Below, one piece after another: positions 15,948-24,687 of a stretch of 46,252 nt of DNA (within the stretch, counting starts at the first letter, position 1; each line of letters starts with the position of its first letter). A model generated the notes under the pieces. That model ran no database searches. It saw nothing but the letters and a program-made list of their open reading frames with translations, and was not told the DNA's origin. Made by a program: the position numbers and the translations under genes. Source of the DNA: an uncultured Clostridia bacterium (lineage in GTDB: Bacteria; Bacillota; Clostridia; TANB77; CAG-465); NCBI GenBank assembly GCA_948562205.1, contig CAOYAN010000014.1:1-46252 (forward strand). Reading direction: 5' to 3'.

Positions 15948-16205
15948 ATGGAATATAGATATAAACCACAAGGAGTATGTTCAAGAGAATTTTTAATTGA
16001 TATAGATGAAAATGATATTATAAAAGATGTAAAGATTGTTGGAGGATGTGCTGGAAACACAACTGGTATCTCAATGCTAGTTAAAGGTATGAGAATAGAA
16101 GATGTTATAAAAAAATTAAAAGGTATACCATGTGGACCTAGAAAAACTTCATGTCCTGACCAATTAGCACTTGCATTAGAGGAAATAATAAATAGTAGAA
16201 AATAA
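15948..16205 (+). CDS. TSCPD domain protein
   Basis: An 85-residue protein ending in the TSCPDQLALALEE signature, with VGGCAGNTTGISMLVKG and GIPCGPRKTSCPD supplying three conserved Cys. This stand-alone TSCPD family occurs in clostridia. The same domain is found at the end of some B12-dependent ribonucleotide reductases, but the small protein's role is not established. GGGAGGAAG precedes the start, 10 nt after the aldolase stop. Confidence 0.85.
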   Translation: MEYRYKPQGVCSREFLIDIDENDIIKDVKIVGGCAGNTTGISMLVKGMRIEDVIKKLKGIPCGPRKTSCPDQLALALEEIINSRK

Positions 16206-16210
16206 TAAAA

Positions 16211-16246
16211 TATAGCCATTAACTAAGATTTAAGTTAATGGCTATA
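16211..16246. terminator. Bidirectional hairpin between the TSCPD gene and the 16250 gene
   Basis: TATAGCCATTAACT (16211-16224) and AGTTAATGGCTATA (16233-16246) are perfect 14-bp arms. The T-rich side is on the minus strand. Confidence 0.75.
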
Positions 16247-16249
16247 CGC

Positions 16250-16693
16250 TTAATTTATTTCAAATAATTGTTCGAATAAAAAATATGATTTTGTAATCCA
16301 AACACGTGAATTGTTATCTATTTTAGTAATTATAATAATAGAATTATCTTTTTCTAATAAAGCTTTAAAAGAAAGTTTAGAAATGTCTTTTATTGCTATC
16401 CTAAATTCTTTTGATAGGATTTTATCTGTATAATCATTTGGATTTATATATGTTATCTCATGCCATTTATCATCATTTAGTCTTTTCTTTAATCTTATTA
16501 ATGCTTCTTTATCAAACATACAACCAAATATTTTTGGAACAATAAGACAGATAAGTGTTGATAATATATATAAAATCATAAATGTAATATAAATATTTAT
16601 ATTTAAAATGTAAGAAGTACTAATAATTGAAATAAATATAAATATTATTAATAAAAAAAGATATAAAAAAGTTATATTTGTTTTCTTAGACAT
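16250..16693 (-). CDS. Hypothetical membrane protein, 147 aa
   Basis: Family not recognised. Two adjacent transmembrane helices (about residues 8-30 and 33-56) are followed by a cytoplasmic domain of about 85 residues (FDKEALIRLKKRLNDDKWHE, later KDNSIIIITKIDNNSRVWIT). The layout recalls YcxB-like proteins, where paired helices precede a beta-rich domain, but the match is by shape only. AAGGAGGG precedes ATG 16693. Confidence 0.6.
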   Translation of the reverse strand: MSKKTNITFLYLFLLIIFIFISIISTSYILNINIYITFMILYILSTLICLIVPKIFGCMFDKEALIRLKKRLNDDKWHEITYINPNDYTDKILSKEFRIAIKDISKLSFKALLEKDNSIIIITKIDNNSRVWITKSYFLFEQLFEIN

Positions 16694-16819
16694 ATTAAGC
16701 CCTCCTTAAATGTTATCATAATTATGAATTACTAAAATACTTTTATATGTGATATTATATCACATATAGCATATAAAGTAAAATCGAGTTCATTTTTTGG
16801 TTTTTTTCATCCATTTTAC

Positions 16820-16848
16820 TTGAAGAAATTTTAGATATATAGTATAAT
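16820..16848 (+). promoter_or_regulatory. Promoter of pnp
   Basis: TTGAAG (16820-16825), 17-bp spacer, TATAAT (16843-16848). Transcription would begin just before the leader hairpin. Confidence 0.7.
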
Positions 16849-16860
16849 ATTATGGGTAAT

Positions 16861-16930
16861 AAAAGGAGTAATTGTAGTAATAATTTGTGAGTGCATATTA
16901 TGTATTTAGAAATTATTATTACAACCTTTT
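16861..16930 (+). promoter_or_regulatory. Long hairpin in the pnp leader
   Basis: TTGTAGTAATAATTT (16872-16886) pairs over 15 bp with AAATTATTATTACAA (16910-16924), with one G-U. The helix is extended by AAAAGG (16861-16866) with CCTTTT (16925-16930) past a 5-nt bulge. It sits at the 5' end of the mRNA. In Escherichia coli a leader stem-loop of pnp is cut by RNase III and mediates PNPase autoregulation; similar control here is inferred. Confidence 0.6.
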
Positions 16931-16960
16931 ATTGAAAACATATAAAGGAGGAAAAAAAGT

Positions 16961-19069
16961 ATGTTTAGAAAATTTGAAACTACCTTTGCAGGTAGACCAC
17001 TTGTTATAGAAACAGGTAAAATGGCAGGACTTGCTAATGGTTCATGTTTAGTTAGATATGGAGATACTGCAGTTCTTGTAAACGTAACTATGTCAAAGGA
17101 ACCAAGGGATGGAATTGACTTTTTACCACTTTCTGTAGATTATGAAGAAAGATTATATTCAGTAGGTAAAATACCTGGAGGATATATTAAAAGAGAAGGA
17201 AGACCTACAACAAAGGCAATACTAGTATCACGTGTTATTGATAGACCTATGAGACCTTTATTTCCAAAGGACTATAGAAATGATACTTCAATAAATGCTT
17301 TAGTACTTGCTGTAGATCCTGATATTTTACCAGAGGTACCAGCATCTCTTGGTGCATCAATTGCACTAAATATTTCAGATATTCCATTTGATACTCTAGT
17401 AGGATCAGTAAAAGTTGGTCTTGTTGATGATAAGCTTATATTAAATCCAACATTAGAGCAAAGAGAAAAATCAAAACTTGATTTGACAGTATCTGCAACA
17501 CCAGATAAAGTTTGCATGATTGAAGCTGGAGCATCAGAAGTACCAGATGCAAAAATGCTTGAGGCTATAAAGCTTGCACATGATGAAATTAAAAAACTTT
17601 GTGTATTTATTTCTGAGATAAAAAAAGAAGTTGGAAAACCTAAAGCAGAGTATAAATCTTTTGCAGTACCAGAAGATATAGCAAACTTTGTTTTAGAAGT
17701 AGCAAAAGATAAAATGCATGATGCAGTACTTGCAACAGATAAAACTGTAAGAGATGAAAAAGTAGATGCAGTAAATGAATTTGTAAAACAAGAATATATA
17801 AATAAATTTGGCGAAGAAGCATTTGCTGAAAACAAATCAATGATTGGTGAAGCATTGTATAAAGCTGAGAAAAAAGCAGTTAGAAGTTTAGTTATAAATG
17901 AAGGAAAAAGAGTTGATGGTAGAGGACTTGATGAGATAAGACCTCTTAGTGCAGAAGTTGGACTATTTAATAGAGTACATGGAAGTGCACTTTTCTCACG
18001 TGGACAGACTCAAGTATTATCAATGGTAACTCTTGGAACATTATCAGATGAGCAAACATTTGATGGTTTAGATGAAGAAGAATCAAAAAGATATATGCAT
18101 CATTATAACTTCCCACCATATAGTGTTGGAGAAGCAAGACCTGCTCGTGCACCAGGTAGACGTGAAATAGGACATGGAGCACTTGCAGAAAGAGCATTAG
18201 AGCCAGTAATACCTTCAAAAGAAGAATTTCCATATACTATTAGAGTAGTGTCTGAAGTTTTAAGTTCTAATGGTTCTACATCACAAGGTAGTGTGTGTGG
18301 ATCAACACTTGCATTAATGGATGCAGGTGTACCAATTAAAGAACCTGTTGCTGGAATTTCTACAGGACTATTCACTAAAGATGGAGATACAAGTGATTAT
18401 ATTATGGTTACTGATATTCAAGGTATTGAAGATTTCTTTGGTGATATGGATTTTAAAGTTGCAGGTACAAAAAATGGTATTACAGCTATTCAAGTTGACA
18501 TTAAAATTGATGGACTTACATATGAAATAATAGAAGAAGCTTTTGCAAGAACAGCTAAAGCAAGAAAATATATACTAGATGAGGTAATGTTAAAGGCAAT
18601 TGACAAACCTAGAGAAAATCTATCTAAATATGCTCCAAAAATAGAGACTATAAAAGTAAATCCTGAAAAAATTAGAGATATAATCGGAACTGGTGGAAAA
18701 ACAATTAATAAAATAATTGATGAAACTGGTGTTAAAATTGATATTGAAGATGATGGAACAGTATTTGTAGCAGGTATTGAACAAGAAAAAATAGATAGAG
18801 CAATAGAGATAATTGAATCTCTAACAAGAGATGTAGAATTAAATCAAGTATATATGGGTAGAGTAACTAAAATATTACAATTTGGAGCTTTAGTAGAAAT
18901 ATTACCAGGAAAAGAAGGTCTATTACATATATCTAAAATTTCTAGTGAGAGAGTAAATAAAGTAGAAGATGTATTAAGTGTTGGAGATGACATATTGGTA
19001 AAAGTAATAGAAATAGGAAAAGATGATGGTAAGTTTAGTTTAACAGCAAAAGATCTTATGAAAGTTTAG
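16961..19069 (+). CDS. pnp: Polyribonucleotide nucleotidyltransferase (PNPase)
   Basis: A 702-residue phosphorolytic 3'-5' exoribonuclease of RNA decay. Two RNase PH-like domains are seen (GSCLVRYGDTAVLVNV in the first; GSALFSRGQTQVLSMVTLG and SNGSTSQGSVCG in the second) around an all-helical linker. A KH domain (INPEK-like start, IIGTGGKTINKIIDETG) and an S1 domain (GRVTKILQFGALVEILPGKEGLLHIS) close the protein. Length is normal. AAAGGAGGA precedes ATG 16961. Confidence 0.98.
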   Translation: MFRKFETTFAGRPLVIETGKMAGLANGSCLVRYGDTAVLVNVTMSKEPRDGIDFLPLSVDYEERLYSVGKIPGGYIKREGRPTTKAILVSRVIDRPMRPLFPKDYRNDTSINALVLAVDPDILPEVPASLGASIALNISDIPFDTLVGSVKVGLVDDKLILNPTLEQREKSKLDLTVSATPDKVCMIEAGASEVPDAKMLEAIKLAHDEIKKLCVFISEIKKEVGKPKAEYKSFAVPEDIANFVLEVAKDKMHDAVLATDKTVRDEKVDAVNEFVKQEYINKFGEEAFAENKSMIGEALYKAEKKAVRSLVINEGKRVDGRGLDEIRPLSAEVGLFNRVHGSALFSRGQTQVLSMVTLGTLSDEQTFDGLDEEESKRYMHHYNFPPYSVGEARPARAPGRREIGHGALAERALEPVIPSKEEFPYTIRVVSEVLSSNGSTSQGSVCGSTLALMDAGVPIKEPVAGISTGLFTKDGDTSDYIMVTDIQGIEDFFGDMDFKVAGTKNGITAIQVDIKIDGLTYEIIEEAFARTAKARKYILDEVMLKAIDKPRENLSKYAPKIETIKVNPEKIRDIIGTGGKTINKIIDETGVKIDIEDDGTVFVAGIEQEKIDRAIEIIESLTRDVELNQVYMGRVTKILQFGALVEILPGKEGLLHISKISSERVNKVEDVLSVGDDILVKVIEIGKDDGKFSLTAKDLMKV

Positions 19070-19079
19070 GGGTGTTAAG

Positions 19080-19904
19080 ATGCAAGTATATGCATTTGTT
19101 GGAAAGACAGGAACTGGAAAAAGTTATCATGCACAAGAAGTTGCAAATAAATACAAAATAAGATATATAATTGATGATGCAATTTTAATAAAAGAAAATA
19201 AAGTTGTGGCAGGTAAATCAGCTAAGACAGAGGCTAGTAAAATAGCTTCTGTTAAGGCTGCTATATTTTTAAATGATGATAGAAGAATACCGATGGTAAA
19301 AGCTATAAAAAAAGAAAATCCAGATAAACTTTTAATTCTTGGTACTTCTGATGATATGGTTAAAAAAATTGCGCAAAACTTAGAAGTTGGAGAGATTTAT
19401 AAAACTGTATATATAGAAGAGGTAGCAAGTAGTGCTCAAATAGAGGAAGCAAGAAGATCAAGAGTAGAAGATGGCAAGCATGTTGTACCAGTTCCTACAT
19501 TTGAAATAAAAAAACAATTTTCTGGATATTTTTTAGAAAATTTAAAAATATTTGATATATTTAAAAAACAAGATTCAGAAGAATATGAAACAACTACTAG
19601 TGAGAAAACTATAATTAGACCAACATACAGTTATCTTGGAAATTTTAGTATTGCAGACAATGTAATAAATGCTATAATTTCACATTCTGTATCAAAAGTT
19701 GATGGTGTAACAAGAGTATATAGAGTTAGTACACAAAAATATAGTTATGGAATGAAGTTAGATATTGATATAGCTGTAAGATATGGTAAAAATTTGCAAA
19801 ATATTAGTTCAGAGGTAAGAAATGTGGTAATTTATGCAATAGACTATTCAACAGGTATTAATTTATATGGAATAGATATTAATATTAAATCTATTGAAAA
19901 ATAA
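19080..19904 (+). CDS. P-loop domain fused to Asp23/Gls24-type domain
   Basis: A 274-residue protein lying 10 nt after pnp. The N-terminus has a Walker A motif, GKTGTGKS (residues 8-15), in a compact P-loop domain of about 150 residues. The C-terminal 95 residues (GNFSIADNVINAIISHSVSK, then VRYGKNLQNISSEVRNVVIYA) match the Asp23/Gls24 (alkaline shock) fold. Asp23 proteins are usually stand-alone envelope-stress proteins; the joined form occurs in clostridia. The nucleotide and partner are unknown. Confidence 0.8.
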   Translation: MQVYAFVGKTGTGKSYHAQEVANKYKIRYIIDDAILIKENKVVAGKSAKTEASKIASVKAAIFLNDDRRIPMVKAIKKENPDKLLILGTSDDMVKKIAQNLEVGEIYKTVYIEEVASSAQIEEARRSRVEDGKHVVPVPTFEIKKQFSGYFLENLKIFDIFKKQDSEEYETTTSEKTIIRPTYSYLGNFSIADNVINAIISHSVSKVDGVTRVYRVSTQKYSYGMKLDIDIAVRYGKNLQNISSEVRNVVIYAIDYSTGINLYGIDINIKSIEK

Positions 19905-19917
19905 AACACACTTAGTG

Positions 19918-19946
19918 TTGAAAAAACAAAATAAATGTAGTAAAAT
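19918..19946 (+). promoter_or_regulatory. Promoter of the 19967-glyS unit
   Basis: TTGAAA (19918-19923), 17-bp spacer, TAAAAT (19941-19946). Confidence 0.55.
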
Positions 19947-19966
19947 ATACGCGAGGGTGGTATGAA

Positions 19967-20761
19967 ATGGAAACAATGAGATACACAGAACATAAAAAAA
20001 GTTCAAAAGGAATAGTTATATTTCTATTCTTATTTATAATAGTTGGTGGAGCTATAATATTTTTAGCAATGAAAGATGAAAAAGAACCACAACTAATAGG
20101 TTCTAAAAAATCAGATATGCAAAAATTAGTAGATATAGATAATAGTGCATTAGAAGAGGAAAAAGCTAAAAATTCAAATATTAAATATGATGTAAAAGAT
20201 AGAGTAATAGAAGATAATACTAATAAAAAAATATCTGGAGAAATAACTTTACCAGAAATATATGTTGAGGGTGTAGTATTACAAGAAATAAATGATGCTA
20301 TTGAAAAAGATTATTCTGATACATTTTCGGGTCTAAAAGAGAAAATGAGCAGTGCAGAGAATAATTTTAAATATGTTGTATCATATACAAATTATGATAA
20401 TATGATAGGATCTAAAAAAGTGTTATCAGTAGTAATAAATCAAAAAATAATAGATACTGCAAATGATAATATTACGATGGAACAAATAAATACATATAAT
20501 ATAGATTTAGTAAATAAAACTAAAATATCTCAGTCAGATATTGCAAGAAATACTTTAGGAAAAGATTATAAAACAGTTTTAAGAAGTAAAGTATTAAATT
20601 ATTTAACTGGGAAAGAAATAATGAGTGAAGAAGAATTTAATTATACAATAACAGGACTTGAAAATTTCTATATTAAAGAAGGAAAACTATATATTGTATT
20701 TAATCCTGATGAATTAGCAGATAAAAAATATGGCATACTAGAAATACAAGTAGAAGATTAA
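19967..20761 (+). CDS. Membrane-anchored hypothetical protein, DUF3298/RsiV-like shape
   Basis: A 264-residue protein with a basic N-terminus, one transmembrane helix (about residues 16-37) and an extracytoplasmic domain. The domain runs through YDVKDRVIEDNT, ISGEITLPEIY, VVLQEINDAIEKDY and ends IVFNPDELADKKYGILEIQVE. This arrangement resembles DUF4163/DUF3298 proteins such as RsiV or PdaC, which have a lysozyme- or substrate-binding fold, but I see no decisive motif. GAGGGTGG precedes the start. It lies 12 nt before glyS. Confidence 0.6.
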   Translation: METMRYTEHKKSSKGIVIFLFLFIIVGGAIIFLAMKDEKEPQLIGSKKSDMQKLVDIDNSALEEEKAKNSNIKYDVKDRVIEDNTNKKISGEITLPEIYVEGVVLQEINDAIEKDYSDTFSGLKEKMSSAENNFKYVVSYTNYDNMIGSKKVLSVVINQKIIDTANDNITMEQINTYNIDLVNKTKISQSDIARNTLGKDYKTVLRSKVLNYLTGKEIMSEEEFNYTITGLENFYIKEGKLYIVFNPDELADKKYGILEIQVED

Positions 20762-20773
20762 GGGGGAAGTTAA

Positions 20774-22156
20774 ATGGTAAATTCAATGGAAGACATTGTT
20801 AATTTATGTAAATCAAGAGGATATGTTTATCCAGGTTCCGAAATATATGGTGGACTTGCCAATACATGGGATTATGGACCACTTGGATATGAGTTAAAAA
20901 ATAATGTAAAAAGAGCATGGTACAAAAAATTTATACAAGAATGTAAATATAATGTTGGAATTGATGCAGCAATACTTATGAATCCACAAGTTTGGGTAAC
21001 AACTGGTCATGTTGGCGGATTTTCAGATCCATTAATTGATTGTAAAGAATGTAAAACAAGACATAGAGCAGATAAACTAATTGAAGAATGGGCTACAAAA
21101 AATGGAAAAGAAGTTGTAGCTGATGGTTGGTCAAATGAAGAGACAATAAATTATATTAAAGATAACAATATTTGTTGTCCAAATTGTGGTAAATTAAACT
21201 TTACTGATATTAGACAATTTAATATGATGTTTAAAACATTTCAAGGTGTTACTGAAGACACAAAAGATCAAATTTATTTAAGACCAGAAACAGCTCAAGG
21301 TATGTTTGTAAACTTTAAGAATGTACTTAGAACAACAAGAAAAAAACTACCTATGGGTATTGGTCAACAAGGAAAGTCTTTTAGAAATGAGATAACTCCT
21401 GGAAACTTTACATTTAGAACAAGAGAATTTGAACAAATGGAATTAGAATTTTTCTGTAAACCAGGTGAAGATTTAAAATGGCATGAGTACTGGAAAGAAT
21501 ATTGTATGAATTTCTTAATCAATTTAGGTGCAAATAAAGAATTACTTAGATTTAGAGATCATTCTAAAGAAGAATTAAGTTTTTATAGTAATGCTACATC
21601 AGATATTGAATTTAAGTTCCCATTTGGATGGGGAGAACTTTGGGGTATTGCTGATAGAACAAATTATGATTTATCAAGACATATGGAAGCATCAGGTGAA
21701 GATATGACATATCTAGATCCTGAAACAAATGAAAAATATGTACCATATGCAATAGAGCCTGCAGTTGGAACTGATAGACTTATGCTTATGTTTTTATGTA
21801 GTGCTTATGAGGAAGAAAAAATATCAGATACTGATACAAGAACTGTATTACATCTACATCCATTTTTAGCACCAATAAAAATTGCAGTATTGCCTTTATC
21901 TAAAAAACTTTCTGATGGCGCAAATAGAGTATATGATATGTTATCTAAAAAGTATAATGTTGATTTTGATGAGACTGGAAGTATTGGAAAAAGATATAGA
22001 AGACAAGATGAAATTGGAACACCATATTCTATAACTTATGATTTTGATTCAGAAAACGACAATGCGGTTACTATAAGAGATAGAGATACTATGGAGCAAG
22101 TAAGAGTAAAAATAGAAGATTTAGATAAGTGGTTTAAAGATAAATTCGAGATTTAA
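20774..22156 (+). CDS. glyS: Glycyl-tRNA synthetase, alpha2 type
   Basis: A 460-residue class II synthetase charging tRNA-Gly. Seen: SRGYVYPGSEIYGGLANTWD near the start, the zinc-type CKECKTRH and CPNCG segments, motif 2 (GQQGKSFRNEITPGNFTFR), motif 3 (AVGTDRLMLMFLCSAY) and the C-terminal anticodon-binding domain (PIKIAVLPLSKK). This is the archaeal/eukaryal-like single-chain form common in Gram-positives, not the alpha2-beta2 form. No T-box precedes it. Confidence 0.97.
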   Translation: MVNSMEDIVNLCKSRGYVYPGSEIYGGLANTWDYGPLGYELKNNVKRAWYKKFIQECKYNVGIDAAILMNPQVWVTTGHVGGFSDPLIDCKECKTRHRADKLIEEWATKNGKEVVADGWSNEETINYIKDNNICCPNCGKLNFTDIRQFNMMFKTFQGVTEDTKDQIYLRPETAQGMFVNFKNVLRTTRKKLPMGIGQQGKSFRNEITPGNFTFRTREFEQMELEFFCKPGEDLKWHEYWKEYCMNFLINLGANKELLRFRDHSKEELSFYSNATSDIEFKFPFGWGELWGIADRTNYDLSRHMEASGEDMTYLDPETNEKYVPYAIEPAVGTDRLMLMFLCSAYEEEKISDTDTRTVLHLHPFLAPIKIAVLPLSKKLSDGANRVYDMLSKKYNVDFDETGSIGKRYRRQDEIGTPYSITYDFDSENDNAVTIRDRDTMEQVRVKIEDLDKWFKDKFEI

Positions 22157-22173
22157 TATAAGAGGTGATTTAA

Positions 22174-22275
22174 GTGAATAAAAAAAATAGTATATTAAAA
22201 TACACAGTAGTTGGAATACTTATAGTATCAATGGTATTTTCAATGTTTGCTGCTCTAATTTCAGCAATTGTATAA
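22174..22275 (+). CDS. 33-residue single-span membrane peptide, DUF4044/Prli42-like
   Basis: A GTG-started micro-ORF, 7 nt after AGAGGTGAT, encoding MNKKNSILKYTVVGILIVSM followed by VFSMFAALISAIV. A short basic head, one transmembrane helix and a Ser/Ala-rich end match the DUF4044/Prli42 type. Prli42 anchors the stressosome to the membrane in Listeria. Membership is inferred from size and layout. It sits between glyS and cdaA and is easily missed because it is so short. Confidence 0.65.
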   Translation: MNKKNSILKYTVVGILIVSMVFSMFAALISAIV

Positions 22276-22308
22276 TAATTATTTAACTAAAGATAAGGGG
22301 GATAATAT

Positions 22309-23166
22309 ATGTTACCAAAGATAACAAATAGTTTTAGTGCTATGATTTTGGCAATGCAAAGTGCATTAGATTTAACAAGTCCAATAAGATATTTAGTACT
22401 AATTGCAGATATTACCTTAGTTGTATTAATTGCTTACTATTTATTTAGATTTATAAAAAAGACAAGAGCAGAGCAAATCTTTAAAGGTGTATTATTTATT
22501 TTCGGAATATTTATACTATCGAAGCTTTGTAATATGGTGATATTAAACTTTTTACTTACTAATTTTATGACATATGGAATACTTATACTAATTGTTGTAT
22601 TTCAACCAGAACTTAGAAATGCGTTTGAAAAACTTGGTAGGAGTAAAATTGTTGATGTATTTGATATGAATGATAATATACTTGTAAAGCATTCTATATC
22701 TGAAATTGTTAAAGCAGTTGAGATTATGTCATTAAAACAAATTGGTGCTTTAATTGTAATAGAAAGAAAGATAAAAATTACTGAAGCATTACGTGAAGGA
22801 ATAAATTTATCTTCAAAAATATCATCAGAGCTTATTCAAAATATATTTATGCCACGTACACCTCTACATGATGGAGCTATAGTAATAGATGGAACTGAGA
22901 TTCTTGCTGCAAAGTGTATTTTACCACTAGCCTCAGAGGGTAATGTGCCAAAAAGTCTTGGTACAAGGCATAGAGCAGCTGTAGGAATTACAGAAATTTC
23001 AGATGCTTTAGTAATTGTTGTCTCAGAAGAGACAGGAATTATTTCACTAGTCGAAAATGGAAAACTTACAAGGGAACTTACAGGTGACAAATTAAAAGAA
23101 CTTTTACTAAAAAAGCTAGACAGAACAAAGAGTGCAAATACTATTAAAGGTATTGTTAAAAAGTAA
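22309..23166 (+). CDS. cdaA: Diadenylate cyclase CdaA
   Basis: A 285-residue membrane enzyme that joins two ATP into cyclic di-AMP, a messenger controlling osmotic balance and cell-wall state. Three transmembrane helices lie at about residues 26-98 in all. The DAC domain follows, with MPRTPLHDGAIVIDG (DGA) and GTRHRAAVGITE (RHR), the two nucleotide-binding motifs. AAGGGGG precedes ATG 22309. The usual partner cdaR (YbbR) is missing; an unrelated-looking gene follows. Confidence 0.96.
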   Translation: MLPKITNSFSAMILAMQSALDLTSPIRYLVLIADITLVVLIAYYLFRFIKKTRAEQIFKGVLFIFGIFILSKLCNMVILNFLLTNFMTYGILILIVVFQPELRNAFEKLGRSKIVDVFDMNDNILVKHSISEIVKAVEIMSLKQIGALIVIERKIKITEALREGINLSSKISSELIQNIFMPRTPLHDGAIVIDGTEILAAKCILPLASEGNVPKSLGTRHRAAVGITEISDALVIVVSEETGIISLVENGKLTRELTGDKLKELLLKKLDRTKSANTIKGIVKK

Positions 23167-23239
23167 ATAAAAATATTCATATAATTTAATTACTATTCAT
23201 ATATAATCATAGATAAATAAGATGGGAGTAATAAATTAT

Positions 23240-24115
23240 ATGAATACTATTTTTATTGATATTTGTGATTTTAGATTAAAGAATGAAAAAAAATTAAGTA
23301 TAATAGATATTATAAAAAGTAAATTTTTTAAAGTAGCTATTACAAAAGATTTTATAGAATATGACATTAATAAAAATGTTTTACTTAAAATAGATATAAA
23401 TTTTTTAAATAAAGTTTTAGAAAATAAGAACAAAGTATATGAAAAAATTTTAAAAGTATTTTTAAAAAAAGAATTTAGTAAAATTGGAAGATTAAATATT
23501 GTATGTAGTAAAGAAATTGATAGAAATAAAAAATATAAAAACTATATTATAAATCTTTTTTATACAACTTTTATAAATCTTGAAATTTGTGATATCAAGA
23601 TCCAAAATGATATATTAAAACATGATACAATATATATTGATAACATGTTAAAAAATTCAAATATAGATAAGTCTAGAGCAAATATTTTAATTGTTATAAA
23701 CAATATAGAAGATATAAAAGAAGAAAAGATAATAGAGTATATAAAAAAATATAAATATGTAGATATTTTAAGACTTGATGGAATTTCTAAATCTAGTTTT
23801 AAAATCTTATTAAAAAGACTTGATGTAATAAATGACGAATATGGTACAACAATTGAAATAATTCAAAGGAGAAATATTTGTGAATATGATGTATATACAA
23901 TATATAGTAATATAAATTTAGAAGAGTTTAAAAATCATTATATTTTAAATTCAAATGCAAGAATTCTTAATACTAAAAATGAAGAAGAGGATACTTTAAA
24001 TTTATCATATAGAATGTATAACAAAAACAAATATAATTTAGAAGTATTATTTAATAGAATAAATTATGATATGAGTAGGTTTAGTAAAATTAAACTTGGA
24101 AATTTGTATAAATAA
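23240..24115 (+). CDS. Hypothetical protein in the cdaR position, 291 aa
   Basis: Family not recognised. The protein is Lys/Asn/Ile rich and apparently soluble, with no YbbR repeats, signal peptide or membrane helix. I place the start at ATG 23240, 11 nt after GGGAG; ATG 23222 in the same frame has no ribosome site. The first residues (MNTIFIDICDFRLKNEKKLS) and later ANILIVINNIEDIKEE suggest an alpha/beta core. It follows cdaA by 73 nt. Confidence 0.6.
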   Translation: MNTIFIDICDFRLKNEKKLSIIDIIKSKFFKVAITKDFIEYDINKNVLLKIDINFLNKVLENKNKVYEKILKVFLKKEFSKIGRLNIVCSKEIDRNKKYKNYIINLFYTTFINLEICDIKIQNDILKHDTIYIDNMLKNSNIDKSRANILIVINNIEDIKEEKIIEYIKKYKYVDILRLDGISKSSFKILLKRLDVINDEYGTTIEIIQRRNICEYDVYTIYSNINLEEFKNHYILNSNARILNTKNEEEDTLNLSYRMYNKNKYNLEVLFNRINYDMSRFSKIKLGNLYK

Positions 24116-24187
24116 AATAATTATAACTAATTTATAATACTTGACATATAGTGTATAATTATATTGTTGATTTTAGGAGGAAAAAAT

Positions 24188-24667
24188 ATGGGAGAAAGAG
24201 ATATAATATTAACTGTTGAAGGTTATAATAAATTAGAAGAAGAATTAAAAAATTTAAAAGGGCCCAAAAAAATGGAAGTGGCTGAAAGAATTAAAATAGC
24301 AAGAGAATTTGGAGATATATCTGAAAACTCTGAATATGATGATGCTAAAAATGAACAAGCATTACTTGAAGCAAGAATACTAGAAGTAGAAAACATGCTA
24401 AGAGTTGCAAAAGTTGTAGATGATGATGATGTATCTACTAGAGTTGCTGGTGTTGGAACTTTAGTAACAGTACATGATTATGAATTTGATGAGGAAATAT
24501 CTTATGGTATTGTTGGTGCTACTGAAGTAAATATTGCTGAAAATAAAATTTCAAATGAATCACCAGTAGGTAGAGCTTTAATTGGTAAGAAAAAAGGAGA
24601 AGAAGTTGATGTAGAAACACCAGGTGGAGTTGTAAAATATAAAATAATGTCAATAGAAAGATTATAA
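24188..24667 (+). CDS. greA: Transcription elongation factor GreA
   Basis: A 159-residue factor that rescues backtracked RNA polymerase by stimulating transcript cleavage. The N-terminal coiled coil carries LTVEGYNKLEEELKNLK and the acidic tip segment AREFGDISENSEYDDAKNEQ; the C-terminal FKBP-like domain has ESPVGRALIGKKKGEEVDV. TAGGAGG precedes ATG 24188. It is followed 20 nt later by lysS, a common pairing in Firmicutes. Confidence 0.97.
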   Translation: MGERDIILTVEGYNKLEEELKNLKGPKKMEVAERIKIAREFGDISENSEYDDAKNEQALLEARILEVENMLRVAKVVDDDDVSTRVAGVGTLVTVHDYEFDEEISYGIVGATEVNIAENKISNESPVGRALIGKKKGEEVDVETPGGVVKYKIMSIERL

Positions 24668-24687
24668 TATAAAGGAGGACAACTGTT

